Made by a program: the position numbers and the translations under genes
The notes under the pieces: model-generated
Databases searched by the model: none
What the model was told of the DNA's origin: nothing
The model's input: the letters and a program-made list of their open reading frames with translations, nothing else
NCBI GenBank assembly: GCA_014529385.2
Contig: CM043945.1
Location: 140,036,241 to 140,100,240 of the forward strand
Reading direction: 5' to 3'
DNA: 64,000 bases
DNA from: Adiantum capillus-veneris
Taxonomy: Eukaryota > Streptophyta > Polypodiopsida > Polypodiales > Pteridaceae
Shown here: one piece after another, positions 33,480 through 45,499 of the stretch
Numbering within the stretch: position 1 is the first letter of the stretch
Layout: each line of letters opens with the position of its first letter

Positions 33480-33722
33480 AAAAAAAACCTTTCTTCTCTC
33501 TTCCTCCTCCCTCCTTTCTTCCTCTCCTCTCCCTCCCTGCCCCTTCTCTCCTCCTCCTCCCCTCTCTCCCTCTCTCCCACTGTCCCCTTCTCTCCTCCCA
33601 TGTTCCTCCCTCTCCCTCCCTGCCCCCTTCTCTCCTCCTTCTCCACTCTCTCTCTCTCTCCCCCACTACCCCCTTGTCTTCTCCCATGTTCCTCTCTCTC
33701 CCTCCCCCCTCTCTCTTTTCAT
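33480..33722. repeat. Long polypyrimidine tract
   Basis: The plus strand is nearly all C and T for about 240 bases (CTCTCTCC- and CCTCCTCC-type runs). The open frames seen here on either strand come only from this low-complexity composition. Confidence 0.9.
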
Positions 33723-35450
33723 CCTTTGCTTCCTCATGCAACAACTACCATGGTGCTCAAGGACATCACAAATCGTATGCATACATATTTGCTTGTTCGC
33801 AACGTTTGCATCGAAGGCCGCACGTGAGGGTGAGCAGAGGTCATCCCAGGAACGTCGTAGCATCGGTGAGATGAATGTTGACGATTCTTCAATATCTTGC
33901 CAATACCATCACATATTTGAATAAAACACCCCTTTATGCAAGGTAACAATATACTTCTTACTTTTGATTGTGTTCGTCTTATCATAAACTTTGAAGTTTA
34001 AGGTGTTGTCTCTACTTGTTTTGTAGTGCTTGGCACAAAGGTTGCTTTTATGCACAAATAGTGAAACGCTGCAGGTTAGAGAGGCCAAGTGTCACCACTT
34101 TTCCTCTAAAACAGTCTTCTTTGTTACATCTTGCAGGTAGGTGCTTCAAATCCATGCTTATTAGGGGTGGTAGTCTCATCCTAATGTATATTTTTATATT
34201 GTTTATTCCCAGCTAGATAGAAATACTTGCAAATTTGTACAACATATACTTAACAAGTGTCTTCATTATATAGCTTGCAAATGTTGAATTCATACATGTT
34301 TTTGCTACAAGGTGACCTCTTGCTATGCTAGTTGAGTGGCGTTGTTTGCAAGAACGACTCAAGGAACTGGCATAACATGAAGCTTTTACGGTGGCACAAA
34401 GCTCTCCTCAGCGGCAATGTGGCTCCCACTACACCAAAAATCATTATGCTGACATGAAGAGATCCCTAGTAGGACAATGCAAAAACTTTTCATCAGCAGC
34501 AACACACTCTTTCCTAACATGAGGGCACTCCTACCAAAGATATTTTTATGTGATAAGTCACCCCAGGAGCATACCATGTCATGGAATGGATGTAAGAACT
34601 ATGACCACACTACTCCTTGTAAAGTGTTCACAGATGTATGTTTATCAAAGTTAATGAGAAGAAATTTGGACTTTTTTGTTTGTTGATGTGTAAGAGCACT
34701 CTAGGTTCTACCATATTTTAGATTGTTTGATAAGTTAAATAAAATTTGTAGTCATTTAAAGTGTAAGTTTGTTTTTGTTTGGTAAGATTGTACATGAGAA
34801 GACATAATAAAGTATAAGAGATCTTGACGGAATAAGCCTCGATTAGATTCCTACCATGCACTTGTGACACCAGACCTCTCCTTGAACCTTTTGATTTCTA
34901 TCATTGTGGGAAGTCTAAGGGTGGTCTATTTTCAAATTTTTAGCAATAACTTTTTTTAAAAGGAAATTTTGGTTATTTTAAAGTTTGTACACAGTTTCGG
35001 AGTTCATTCTGATTGTTTTCCTTCAGTTTCAATTTTTGATCGAGGGCACTCCTTGGAAGCCACTTTTGAAGGTGTTAGGGTGAGATTTTGAGAAAGTTTT
35101 GTATGTAGGAAATGCAGTTCTTAACACAATAAAAAACATTGGTTCTCTGAGTATTTTCAGATTCCATGGTTTTAATGCCCGTTCGAGCCCGTAGATTAAG
35201 GAAAAAGTAAGAAATGTCTATTTTACATCATTTTTTAAGAAATTGCCAACTTGCACGTTGATTTTTGGAAAATCCGAGTAGGATATGATTTTTTTGCATC
35301 ACACGATAGTCGAAGAGCGCGACGAGATGAAAAAATTTATGTGAGACAAGCCCAGACAGATTCAGAGCCAATTGAACACTAGAAGCTCTTGAAAACAGCC
35401 TATAAGTCCAACACTTAAAAAAAAAAAAAAAAACTTACCACTTGAATTAT

Positions 35451-35690
35451 GACCATGCATAAAAAAAAAGCCTGTACTTGTCATTTTAGGGCCCCAGGGA
35501 CCCTCAACACGAGGGGCCACAAGGGCGCGCAAATCAGCCATTGTGAGGGGGGGGGGGGGAGTTTGCTATGAATACATCAATTTGCCCAATTCTATCTCAT
35601 GGCTATGCATCAAAAAAAGCCTGTACTTGTCATTTTAGGGCCCCAGGGACCCTCAACATGAGGGGCCACAAGGGCGCGCAAATCAGCCAT
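35451..35690 (+). repeat. Direct repeat pair inside the TIR element
   Basis: Two copies of about 90 bp lie at roughly 35451-35541 and 35599-35690. Both read AGCCTGTACTTGTCATTTTA and continue through CAAGGGCGCGCAAATCAGCC with very few differences. A run of G at about 35548-35560 lies between them. Confidence 0.85.
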
Positions 35691-36715
35691 CCAAATCAGC
35701 TACAAAACTATAGATGGCGCACCAAAGCCATCAACAAAATAGCACCACCCAATGTTATGAGGTGTGAAGCCTAAACATTGAAAGCCATAAAGAGGTTAAT
35801 TCCCTCCAGCATGATAAACTTAAAGATGGAGATGATCTTAAGCTTTGAATGTAAGCTACAAGGGTAGTTTTCTCACCATTCTATCTTTATGTTGGAGATG
35901 AATCCTTGCAATGCCCATGCACTATTCACACCTCCTGTTCTTGTGGTATGCAAGTCATGTGAGTTGATGCTTTTTCCACCTTCGGGAGTAGAGGTTTCCA
36001 TGTAGTGCGAGTGAATGAAAGTAGAAGGAGAAGAATCTTGTTTCATGCTATAATGGAGGTGAGAGAAGGGAGAGGAGCTAGCTTGGTGTGGAACTATGTG
36101 GTGGGCAAGGGGAAGAGATGGGGAAGAAGCTTGCTTGGTGCTACAATGGAGATGGGAGAAAGTTAGTAGAGAGATAATGTTGGACTATAGGGGGTGCATG
36201 TGGTTGTTGCAGCCATGGAGAGCTTGGAAAAGGGTTTGTAGAGAGAGAAAATCACTTTTAGCTATAGAATAGGTTTGGAAAGACTTTGGAGGGTGGAAAA
36301 TGATGTTTTGAAATTTTTTGAAAAAATTTAATTTTTTGGAATTTTTTAGTGCACGTTTTTGACTTTTGGAGGTCAAAAATACTTTTTTGACCATGAAATA
36401 GGTTAGGGGACCTTTTAAGGAGGGAAAACTTGAAATTTAAAATTTTTTGAAAATTTGAAATTTTTAGTGTATTTTTAAATCCGGGCCAAAAAGTGGGTGA
36501 AAAAAGGTCAAAGTGGTCCCCCCCCCCCCTCCCCTTTCCCCTAGCCACCTCCCTTACCTTCTCACTAGGTAAGAGGCCATTAAGAGGTGTAAGGCTACTT
36601 TGTCCCCCTACTTTTTTGAGGGTATAGAGTGTGTCCACCACCCTCTTCCTATTGGCTGGCCTCTAATTAACCTTAATCCCAAAGGGCCCCTAGAGGGTTC
36701 ATATTTTTCCTAATG

Positions 36716-38010
36716 TAGCAAAGGCTGAACAAAATCTTTCACAAACACAACATCACACGAGACCAAAATACGCTTTGTTTGCGAATGGTACAACCTGTAA
36801 CCTTTGCTTTCAGCACTATAACCAACAAAACTAAATTTGATAGCCTTATCATCCAATTTTTTGCGATGCTCTTGTGGCACTAAACCATAAGCCAAACAAC
36901 CAAAAACACGAATATGCTCAATAGATGTCTTTCTATCATGCAATGCTTCATATGGAGTCATAGTCTGCAACGCTTTTGTAGGACACCTGTTAAGTACATA
37001 AGTGGCACACATGACAGTCTTGACCTAAAACAAAGGTGGTAAAGCTTGACTCTTGATCATACATCATGTCATTTCCATAAGAGACTTGTTTTTCCTCTTA
37101 GCAACACCATTTTGCTGAGGCATATATGGCACTGTACATTGGTGTTTTATCCCACAACTAGCCAGCAATGCATTAAATTCATGAGACATATACTCCTCCC
37201 CTCGATCGGAACGGAGGGTGTCCATAGTACATTTTGAGACATTTTTAGCCATAGCAAGAAATTTCTTGAAGCACATAAACACTTCGAACTTAGCTTTCAA
37301 TGGATATACCCATGCATTCGTGGAGTAGTCATCAATGAAAGTCATGAAGTACAAGTAATTTCCCAAGGACGGAATTTGCATAGACCCACAAACATCAATA
37401 TGCACAAGTTGCAATCTACATGTAGCACGAACTGACCCAAAATACAAACTTCACAAACATGTTTGGCAGGTGCTTCAAGAGGCGCCAAAGAAGCAACCAT
37501 ATCAAATTTTTGCAAACACAGCAAACTGGTAAAATTCAGATGCCCAAAACATGCATGCCACAGTTTTGCATCTGAAATAGCCCTTGAATCTGCAATTGCA
37601 TTTGAAAATTTTTGTCCACACTTGTCATACAAAGTGAGCTTATACAGCCCATGACACAAAAGGCAAGATGCAACAATTTCATCATCAAAACTAAGATCAT
37701 GAACTATACATTTTTCATCCACAAATTTGACTATGAGACCAAGTCTAGCAAGTGCAGATACAGACAAAAGGTTCTTTTTGATCCCAGGTACATACAATGC
37801 ATTAGAAAAGTGTGAAAGAACTGCCATTTGCAGCAGTAAGCACAATCTTTCCAACTCCTTGAACAGGGTAAGAGGCATTGTTGGCACAAGTCACCCTTTT
37901 CCCATGACGGACAGACTTAATAGATGTAAACAAATCACGATGTGAGGTATTGTGCTTTGTAGCACTACTATCAAAATACCACACATATGAATCTACAGCA
38001 ATTGACATAC
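36716..38010 (-). pseudogene. copia integrase, GAG-pre-integrase and protease region
   Basis: Minus-strand text shows the end of the integrase (NRCPTKALQTMTPYEA, FGCLAYGLVP) at about 36716-37010. Its core lies at about 37064-37450 (LVHIDVCGS, LRSDRGEEYMS, PQQNGVAKRKN). The GAG-pre-integrase part at about 37450-37700 includes LWHACFGHLN. A protease-like part follows at about 37800-38008 (WYFDSSATKHNTSH). The order matches Ty1/copia pol. The region is part of the split relic and is broken. Confidence 0.85.
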
Positions 38011-38039
38011 ATGCATCTTGGAAAATAGGATCATAAGTG

Positions 38040-38328
38040 CACTCTGCACTAATTGCTCATTCTACATCAACATCAACATCAACATCAACATCAACATCAA
38101 CATCAACATCACAATCTCCTTTGACAAAAGACTCTACAATCATTGCACTTGTATTGGACCCTGTAGTGGATCCAACCTCCTTTGGCTTCAATTTTAGACA
38201 CTGATTGATCACGTGATCATTAGATTTACAATAATGTCAATGCATGTTCTTTTTTCCCTTATCACCAGAATTGCCACGCGAAGTGTTGCCAGCAGAAGCA
38301 TTAGGAATATAAGTTTTGCCACTCGAAC
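38040..38328 (-). pseudogene. copia gag remnant with Asp-Val repeat
   Basis: This is gag sequence of the second copia relic, continuing at 45170-45490. A (CATCAA)n microsatellite at about 38064-38111 reads as alternating Asp and Val on the minus strand. A knuckle-like CKSNDHVINQC lies at about 38190-38235. The chromovirus insertion at 38329 interrupts it. Confidence 0.7.
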
Positions 38329-39928
38329 TGTCATAATAATCAATATCTAATTCTCCTAAATGATTTTCTCATATTAAACTGATCATTTAATGTGGGGAAG
38401 GCCAGGGGAGAAAAAGCTAGAATATTGGTTAAGCTAGCAGACCGGCCACAGTAGGGATCCAAAGGAGGGAAAATAGGGATCCAAAGGGGGGCCCATCTGC
38501 AAAAGAGCCATGTGCAACAATGGGCTAAAAAGACCCTAAGGTTCAGCCCATTAAGACTTCCAAAATGCTAAGGTTCCAAAATTCAAAGGTTATGTCCAAA
38601 GGTCAACCCTAGGGAAAATTGGATGCTTTGTGTGTGCCCTAAAAGTCTTTGCGCATCCCTACATGGGAGGGGGCGAGCCCTAAAGGTAGGGGATGAGAGA
38701 GAAAGCAACACACACACACACACACACACACACATGCTCCCTTTACACAAAGAGAATGAGGGACACATGTTAGCTCCCTAGGCCAGATGCCCACAAGGTG
38801 TGCCCAATTTCTATTGGATGACCCTTGAAGTGGACCAATGAGAATTAAGCTAGAGTAAATCTAGTTTAATTAATTTAAAAAACATTTAATAAAAGAAACC
38901 AATGAGAATTAAGTCTCCTAGAAGTCTATTGGGCAGTCTCCCAAGGGATCCAATGAGCATTCAGGAGCCCCATGGCTTGCCTGATTCCTATTGGCCAGGA
39001 GGCAAAGGGGTTCAATGAGAGTTTAGTTTAATTATTTAATTACCTAAAGCTCTCACAAAAGGGGAAAGGGGTACACATGTCAGAAGGCTATCACTTATGC
39101 TGCTTAATTGTAATTGGCTTGACTTGGGGAGGGCCAATGAGGCTTCGACAAGAGCAATTAGCAAGAGGGCTCACCCAAGAGAGAGAGGGGGCTGATTTTT
39201 GCAAGGCATTATCACACACACACTCACACAAGCTCATGTGTGAAGAAAGAGAAGACTATCTCTTCCCAAGCTTTAATGGAGAACTCATCACCTACTCCAA
39301 GCTTGTGAGATAGAAGCCTACATCAACACTCTCTTGGCATGTGGATGCAAATCCAACCAAGAGCCAAGCTTCAATGCATGCTCATCTCCTCTACCAAGCT
39401 AATTACTAAGCTAAGCTATGCTACATATGAGTGATTATGTGAGGAGATGTACATCTTTCTCGTAAGATACTCCTTCTTCCTCTCAATCTACTCTCATACC
39501 CTGCTAGCTCTCACCATCTTCGAAGGTGTGTGAGGTCTTGGGCCTGAGAACGGGGATAATTCAAGTTGTGTTTGTTAAGTGTTTTGCTTAGTGCATGAAG
39601 TTTCCATCTTCATTGCACTAGCTAGTCTTGAAGGAACACAAAGAATTGTATTGTACAATGTCTCTCTTGATGGGAGAAACCATAATACAAAGCCTTTTGG
39701 AGGGGGGACCGGCTCCATGAAAATCCGGTCCTCAACTATTGTCAATAGCTTAATTTCTCTCTCTTTTGAAAGTATTGTCGATGCTATCTAACTAGGTGTT
39801 ATTCTTTTTGTTGCTCTCTCCACCCAAGCACTCTTGTAATTCTAATTAGGAATCTATTCTAATGAAATGCCCACTATGTTCATGCTAATTTCCGCTACAC
39901 ATAAGTTATTAGGCCATTAAATGTTACA
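38329..39928 (+). repeat. 5' LTR of the nested chromovirus
   Basis: This 1,600-bp repeat begins TGTCATAATA and ends ATGTTACA. A CA microsatellite lies at about 38708-38734. Confidence 0.93.
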
Positions 39929-39929
39929 T

Positions 39930-39941
39930 TGGTATCAAAGC
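39930..39941 (+). other. Primer-binding site, initiator tRNA-Met type
   Basis: TGGTATCAAAGC lies one base after the 5' LTR. It differs at one base from the usual TGGTATCAGAGC. Confidence 0.8.
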
Positions 39942-40345
39942 TCAAGGTTTCCCTTTTCTTGCTCAAGAAGGGAGGTCCTCAAGCTAGCTACAAATGGTTG
40001 GTATTATTAATTGTCTGTGAGTAAGTAGAATAGGGATTTTTCAGCCTTGTAGTGCGCATGCCTTCGTGCAGTTAACGGGGCATCACTGTCGAGAGCTATG
40101 GTCTTAATAGTGGAGTCCTACGGGGATTGCCCATGGCTTAACCACTATTGAGCTATTAGAAGATTGACAGGAGCCGGTGCTGTTTTGGTGTCGAAAGACC
40201 CTCTCTTCTATTCCTTGCAATTAATTGTATTCGAGCCACGGGTACAGTAGCTTGAGTGATTTTTCTAAAGGGGTAAAGAGGAGTAGCAACTAGGGCTTGA
40301 AGTGCCAAAGTACACCTAAAAGGTTTACACCTAAAAGTTGTTAGA

Positions 40346-42060
40346 ATGGCTGACAATAGTAAAGAGAGTGAAATTAATGTTGATAACTTTTATTTTGCTC
40401 ATGAGCAAGCTACTAATGATGCTTCAATGCTTGTTAACTATCTTGTTTCTAGGCTTCAACAAGCCATGGGCAATCCATTTCTCCAAAGTGAAGTGCAACG
40501 GCAGCTCCGTGCTCACGGGATTCTCCAAGCTCATCACCATGACGAGAGAACACCTAGGAAGCCTCCTTGTGGGACTACCAAAAGAGGTCTCTCTCCGATT
40601 CGGGAAGAAGAAGAGAATCCATATGAAGGGCTCAAGAATTTACTTCTTGATGATGCATCTCCTTCCCAAAGGAGAACTCAAGAGCCTCCACCGAAAGAAC
40701 GAGAAAGAAGTGAGTCTCCCGCCACCTCGGCGGAGATGGCTCCACGAAGACGGCGGGCTAAACGCTCTCCATCACCACCAAAGCGGAGAAGACCATCACA
40801 CTATTCTCCACGCCATAATTCAAAGAGGGATGATAAAAAGCAAGAGAAGAAAAAGGCGAGAAAGAGGACACCCTCTTCTCCATCTTCTTCATCCTCTTCC
40901 TCTTATGAAAGCTATGGTGAAGATGACAAAGATCAAGACAAGAAAAAGGAGAGAAAGAGGTCACCCTCTTCTCCACCTTCTTCAAATTCTTCACCTTCTG
41001 AAGAAAGTGATGGTGCAACCTTTGAACCATCAAAAAGAAGAGGCCATAGGAAATCCTATGCTGCATGGAAGAGGTCGTCCAAGTTGAAGAAATTCAAAGA
41101 GGGAGGGAAGAGCATCTCTTTCCTTACCTATGATGGTACCTTTGGTGCTACGGACAAAGTCTTGGCCTTTATCCAACAATTCGATGCGGCGTTTGGAGAT
41201 GAGGGCTTCAACGAGTCTTCTAAGCTACGCCATGTAGCTATGCACTTTCAAAAGTCCGCCAGACAATGATGGTCTAGCCTACGAGCCAATGGTGAAGCTC
41301 CACGAACATGGAAAGCTTTAAGAGCTTCCATTATGAAGCAGTTTTTGGGCACCGATGCCAAAGACAAAGTACTCATCGAATGGTGAAGCTTAAAGCTCTC
41401 TCCCAATGAATCTATCCACAAATATGTAGACAAGTTTTGGGACCTACAACTCAAAGCCACTGTCTTCAAAAAGTTGGATTTTGGAGAGCAAAAGTAACAA
41501 TTTTGTGTGGGCTTAACCGAAGAAATGGCGGAGTATGTCAACTCCCAAAGACCACGTACCATATCGGCGGTAATACAACACACTATGGTTGCCTCTCGAA
41601 TCAATTTCGAAACGGGGGCAAATAGAAATAATAAGCCCCCGGAAAACAAGGGTTCCAATGAGCCTAAGGGGAAGGACAATGTCCAAAAGTCTCCTAAGGG
41701 CAACTCCAACAAAGCTAAAGAGGAGGGAGTTTACAAAGGTAAGAATAAACTCTCTCCTAAAGAGCTTGAGCGTTATCGTAAGGATAACCGGTGTTTCAAG
41801 TGCGGCGAACAAGGGCATGCGTACCGCGCTTGTCCCCAAAAGAACAACCACCAAGATCCTCCTAGAGATTCCTTGGTTGAAATCCAAGAGGAGGAGACTC
41901 ACCAAACTCACCACAAAGGATCTCCTCTATGCCATGCTTGGGGAAAGGTAAGAGAACATGATGCTTTTATTCTCTTTGACCCTAGTTCTACTCACAATTT
42001 TATATCTATAGAGTTGGCCACCAAGCTAGGAATACAATCCTACGAGATGGGAGATGTCCT
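40346..42060 (+). pseudogene. gag and protease-like region with Arg/Ser-rich tract
   Basis: The ATG at 40346 opens MADNSKESEINVDNF. Residues around 130-225 (about 40730-41040) form a basic, serine- and proline-rich tract (RSPSPPKRRRPS, KKKERKRSPSS, poly-Ser). It resembles the RS domains of splicing factors. A capsid-like region follows from about 41100. A knuckle CFKCGEQGHAYRAC lies at about 41795-41835. A protease-like start (FILFDPSSTHNFIS) then follows. The sister copy at 51540-62935 carries the same layout. The region is broken and treated as a fossil. Confidence 0.83.
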
Positions 42061-42079
42061 ACTTGATAAAATTTGATAG

Positions 42080-43225
42080 AGGGAAGCAACTTGGATTGCT
42101 TCAACCCTTGCCAATCCCTAATTCACCATGGGAGAGCATATCCATGGATTTTATCTTTGGATTGCCTAAGTCTATCCATGGGAATACGGGAATATGGACG
42201 ATAGTAGACAGGTTTAGTAAACAAGCTCATTTTATACCTTCAAAAAGACTATCAAAGCCCATCAAATGGCAACCCTCTTTATTTCACAAATTTTCAAGTA
42301 CCATGGCTTGCCCATGTCCATAGTGTCGGATAGAGATCCTAGAACGACCAGTAATTTCTGGAAGGGTCTCTTTGAGAATTTAGGAACAAGGCTAAACTTC
42401 TCTTCGGCCTATCATCCACAAACTGATGGCCAAAGTGAAATAGCTAACCTAACCATTCTCGATCTACTAAAAGCCTATGTAACGGAAGTAGATCAAAGAT
42501 CCCAATGGGAGAAGTACTTACCCTTAGTGGAGTATGCTTACAATAACACTGTACATACTTCCACGGGAAAAGCACCTTTCGAGGTAATTGAGGGAAGATC
42601 AAAAAGTCCCTTGCTACTTAAGGTACATGGGAAGATCTTCGCTGCAGATGAGTATAGCCAAGACCTACAAGAATCTTTCCAAAAGATTAAGGATGCTATC
42701 TCTATCTCACAGCAAAGGCAAAAGGCTGCTGCTGACAAGCACAGAAGAGCCCAAGCCTTTAAAGAAAACGATTGGGTCTTGTTAAAGTTTCCCAAGGCTC
42801 GATTAAGGCACCAAACGGGCAAGAATCCTACGGGTCACCAAAAGTACTATGCTAAACTAGCAAAAAGGTACTATGGCCCCTTTCAGATTCTTAGGCCAAT
42901 CAATGAGATGGCCTATCAACTCAAGTTGCCCAATCATTGGCTCATACACAATGCTTTTCATGTGAGCCTATTAAAGCCTTACAAAGGAGAGCCACGTCAA
43001 GAACCAACTATTGAAGACCCACCGGAGATCGAGGACCAAGAAGAGGTGCTGCAGCCCAAGTCCATTCTCCGACATGAAGACAAGGTACTAAGAGGCGGCA
43101 AGACTATCCGACGATATCTTATTAAGTTTAAGAATTATCCTTTTGAAGATGCTAGATGGATGCAAGGCATACAATTAAAGGATAACTTAAACCTTGTCAA
43201 TGCTTACAATGCTTCCCAAGAGTAA
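42080..43225 (+). pseudogene. Integrase and chromodomain region
   Basis: The integrase core shows [29 protein letters not shown] and HPQTDGQSEIA between about 42120 and 42450. The carboxyl linker [11 protein letters not shown] lies at about 42950-42980. A chromodomain-like end (IRRYLIKFKNYPFEDARWM) follows at about 43105-43165. The chromodomain places the family among chromoviruses. Confidence 0.87.
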
Positions 43226-43563
43226 GCAAATGGACAAAATGTTAAAAATGAACAAAATTTTTGTCTTATAAGACTCTCTTTTTCTTTATTTGTGCACAAA
43301 AATGAAGTAGTATGCATGCTTAGATCAAGTTTGCGGAGACGACGTCTCCCAAACACCAAGTAGATCTTGTCACTCTACTATGGAAGACTGATAGGACTAA
43401 TGTGCAGACATGCTTGCGGCAGCCTCAGGCTCTCAAGCGCCAAATGGACTAGTCATCCATTGTGGAATGATGTCGTAGGGTAACATAGGGATCCTCTACC
43501 TGCTAAGAAAAGGACTCATGAACATGCTTTATCTTCTCTACACCATATTCGAGGACGACTATG

Positions 43564-43581
43564 ATTTCAAGAGAGAGGTAA
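43564..43581 (+). other. Polypurine tract
   Basis: CAAGAGAGAGGTAA directly precedes the 3' LTR at 43582. The sister element has the same tract beside its own 3' LTR, at 52025-52040 on the other strand. Confidence 0.75.
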
Positions 43582-45169
43582 TGTCATAATAATCAATATC
43601 TAATTCTCCTAAATGGTTTTTTTATATTAAACTGATCATTTAATGTGGGGAAGGCCAGGGGAGAAAAATCTAGAATATTGGTTAAGCTAGCAGACTGGCC
43701 ACAGTAGGGATCCAAAGGAGGGAAAATAGGGATCCAAAGGGGGGGCCATCTGCAAAAGAGCCATGTGCAACAATGGGCTAAAAAGACCCTAAGGTTCAGC
43801 CTATTAAGACTTCCAAAATGCTAAGGTTCCAAAATTCAAAGGTTGTGTCCAAAGGTCAACCCTAGGGAAAATTGGATGCTTTGTGTGTGCCCTAAAAGTC
43901 TTTGCACATCCCTACATGGGAGGGGGTGAGCCCTAAAGGTAGGGGATGAGAGAGAAAGCCACACACACACACACACATGCTCCCTTTACACAAAGGGAAT
44001 GAGGGACACATGTTAGCTCCCTAGGCCAGATGCCCACAAGGTGTGCCCAATTTCTATTGGATGACCCTTGAAGTGGACCAATGAGAATTAATCTAAAGTA
44101 AATCTATTTTAATTTAAAAAACATATAATAAAAGAAACCAATGAGAATTAAGTCTCCTAGAAGTCTATTGGGCAGTCTCCCAAGGGGTCCAATGAGCGTT
44201 CAGGAGCCCCATGGCTTGCCTGATTCCTATCGGCTAGGAGGCAAAGGGGTCCAATGAGAGTTTAGTTTAATTATTTAATTACCTAAAGCTCTCACAAAAG
44301 GGGAAATGGGGACACATGTCAGAAGGCTATCACTTATGTTGCTTAATTGTAATTGGCTTGACTTGGGGAGGGCCAATGAGGCTTCGACAAGAGCAATTAG
44401 CAAGAGGGCTCGCCCAAGAGAGAGAGGGGGCTGATTTTTGCAAGGCATTATCACACACACACACTCACACAAGCTCATGTGTGAAGAAAGAGAAGACTAT
44501 CTCTTCCCAAGCTTTAATGGAGAACTCATCACCTACTCCAAGCTTGTGAGATAGAAGCCTACATCAACACTCTCTTGGCATGTGGATGCAAATCCAACCA
44601 AGAGCCAAGCTTCAATGCATGCTCATATCCTCTACCAAGCTAATTACTAAGCTAAGCTATGCTACATATGAGTGATTATGTGAGGAGATGTACATCTTTC
44701 TCGTAAGATACTCCTTCTTCCTCTCAATCTACTCTCATAACCTGCTAGCTCTCACCATCTTCGAAGGTGTGTGAGGTCTTGGGCCTGAGAACGGGGATAA
44801 TTCAAGTTGTGTTTGTTAAGTGTTTTGCTTAGTGCATGAAGTTTCCATCTTCATTGCACTAGCTAGTCTTGAAGGAACACAAAGAATTGTATTGTACAAT
44901 GTCTCTCTTGATAAGAGAAACCATAATACAAAGCCTTTTGGAGGGGGGACCGGCTCCATGAAAATCTGGTCCTCAACTGTTGTCAATAGCTTAATTTCTC
45001 TCTCTTTTGAAAGTATTGTCGATGCTATCTAACTAGGTGTTATGCTTTTTGTTGCTCTCTCCACCCGAGCACTCTTGTAATTCTCATTAGGAATCTATTC
45101 TAATGAAATGCCCACTATGTTCATGCTAAATTCCGCTACACATAAGTTATTAGGCCATTAAATGTTACA
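43582..45169 (+). repeat. 3' LTR of the nested chromovirus
   Basis: This 1,588-bp repeat is the partner of 38329-39928, about 98% identical apart from CA-repeat length. Confidence 0.93.
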
Positions 45170-45499
45170 CGAACCAGAACCATAAGAAGTGGTTACATTG
45201 TTGTTCCCACTTTTTCTTTGAGTTGCAATAAAAGCCTATTCAACTTCACGCTGCCTAGTCTTGTTTTTTCTGGAAAGTGACTCTTGCAACAACAATGTGC
45301 ATAATGCATCAAACTTGACAACTTCAGGATTTCCTTGGGTCATATGTACTAGCAAAATCTGGTAAGAATCTGGCAAAGCATCAAGAACAGTCTAAACAAG
45401 TGAACTATCAGAAATGACTTCTCCTACAAAAATTAGTTGCTCATTAACATCCTTGATGTAATAGAAATGGCCTATGAACTTTGAGAGTAGAGGAATTAG

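Larger units (their letters stand above)
33073..36715. mobile_element. Large TIR DNA element without recognised transposase
   Basis: The left end (CATTAGGAGAAATATGAACC) and the reverse complement of the right end (CATTAGGAAAAATATGAACC) match at 19 of 20 bases. A second matching block GGGATTAAGGYTAAT follows inside both ends. The element separates the integrase and RT parts of the copia relic, so it is an insertion of 3.64 kb. I found no transposase; all internal frames are short. It contains a polypyrimidine tract (33480-33720) and an internal direct repeat of about 90 bp. The target duplication is unclear, so the superfamily is left open. Confidence 0.7.
38329..45169 (+). mobile_element. Ty3/gypsy chromovirus nested in the copia gag
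   Basis: The insertion is 6.84 kb on the plus strand with LTRs at 38329-39928 and 43582-45169. Its 5-bp target duplication CGAAC lies at 38324-38328 and 45170-45174. A primer site TGGTATCAAAGC follows the 5' LTR, and a purine tract precedes the 3' LTR. The parts found are gag with zinc knuckle, the start of a protease-like part, integrase and a chromodomain. No RT or RNase H part was found. The LTRs differ at roughly 2%, so it is of moderate age. It is broken in several ways. The copy at 51540-62935 belongs to the same family. Confidence 0.93.
30877..45490 (-). mobile_element. Second Ty1/copia relic, split by two insertions
   Basis: The minus-strand parts appear from 3' to 5' as LTR (30877-31100), RNase H (about 31340-31910), reverse transcriptase (about 32060-32555, VVLYVDDLLI) and a linker. 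After the TIR element at 33073-36715 come integrase, GAG-pre-integrase and protease regions (36716-38010), then gag (38040-38328). Gag resumes past the chromovirus insertion at 45170-45490. No 5' LTR follows; chromovirus LTR sequence begins instead. The coding parts carry many breaks. It is closely related to the relic at 29142. Confidence 0.87.

Noticed and set aside
33425-33744. Arg/Glu/Gly-rich minus-strand frames
   Set aside because: They are translations of the polypyrimidine tract, with no family motif.
38064-38111. CRISPR-like short repeat array
   Set aside because: It is a simple hexanucleotide microsatellite without spacers, inside copia gag, in a plant genome.
38708-39313. Possible small host gene inside the LTR (frames near 39077 and 39579)
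   Set aside because: The same frames occur in the second LTR (44316 and 44820) at the same offset. They are LTR text without known domains.
45170-45490. Start of a new element right after the chromovirus
   Set aside because: The text continues the copia gag interrupted at 38328 and begins with the target duplication CGAAC, so it is the far side of the same copia relic.
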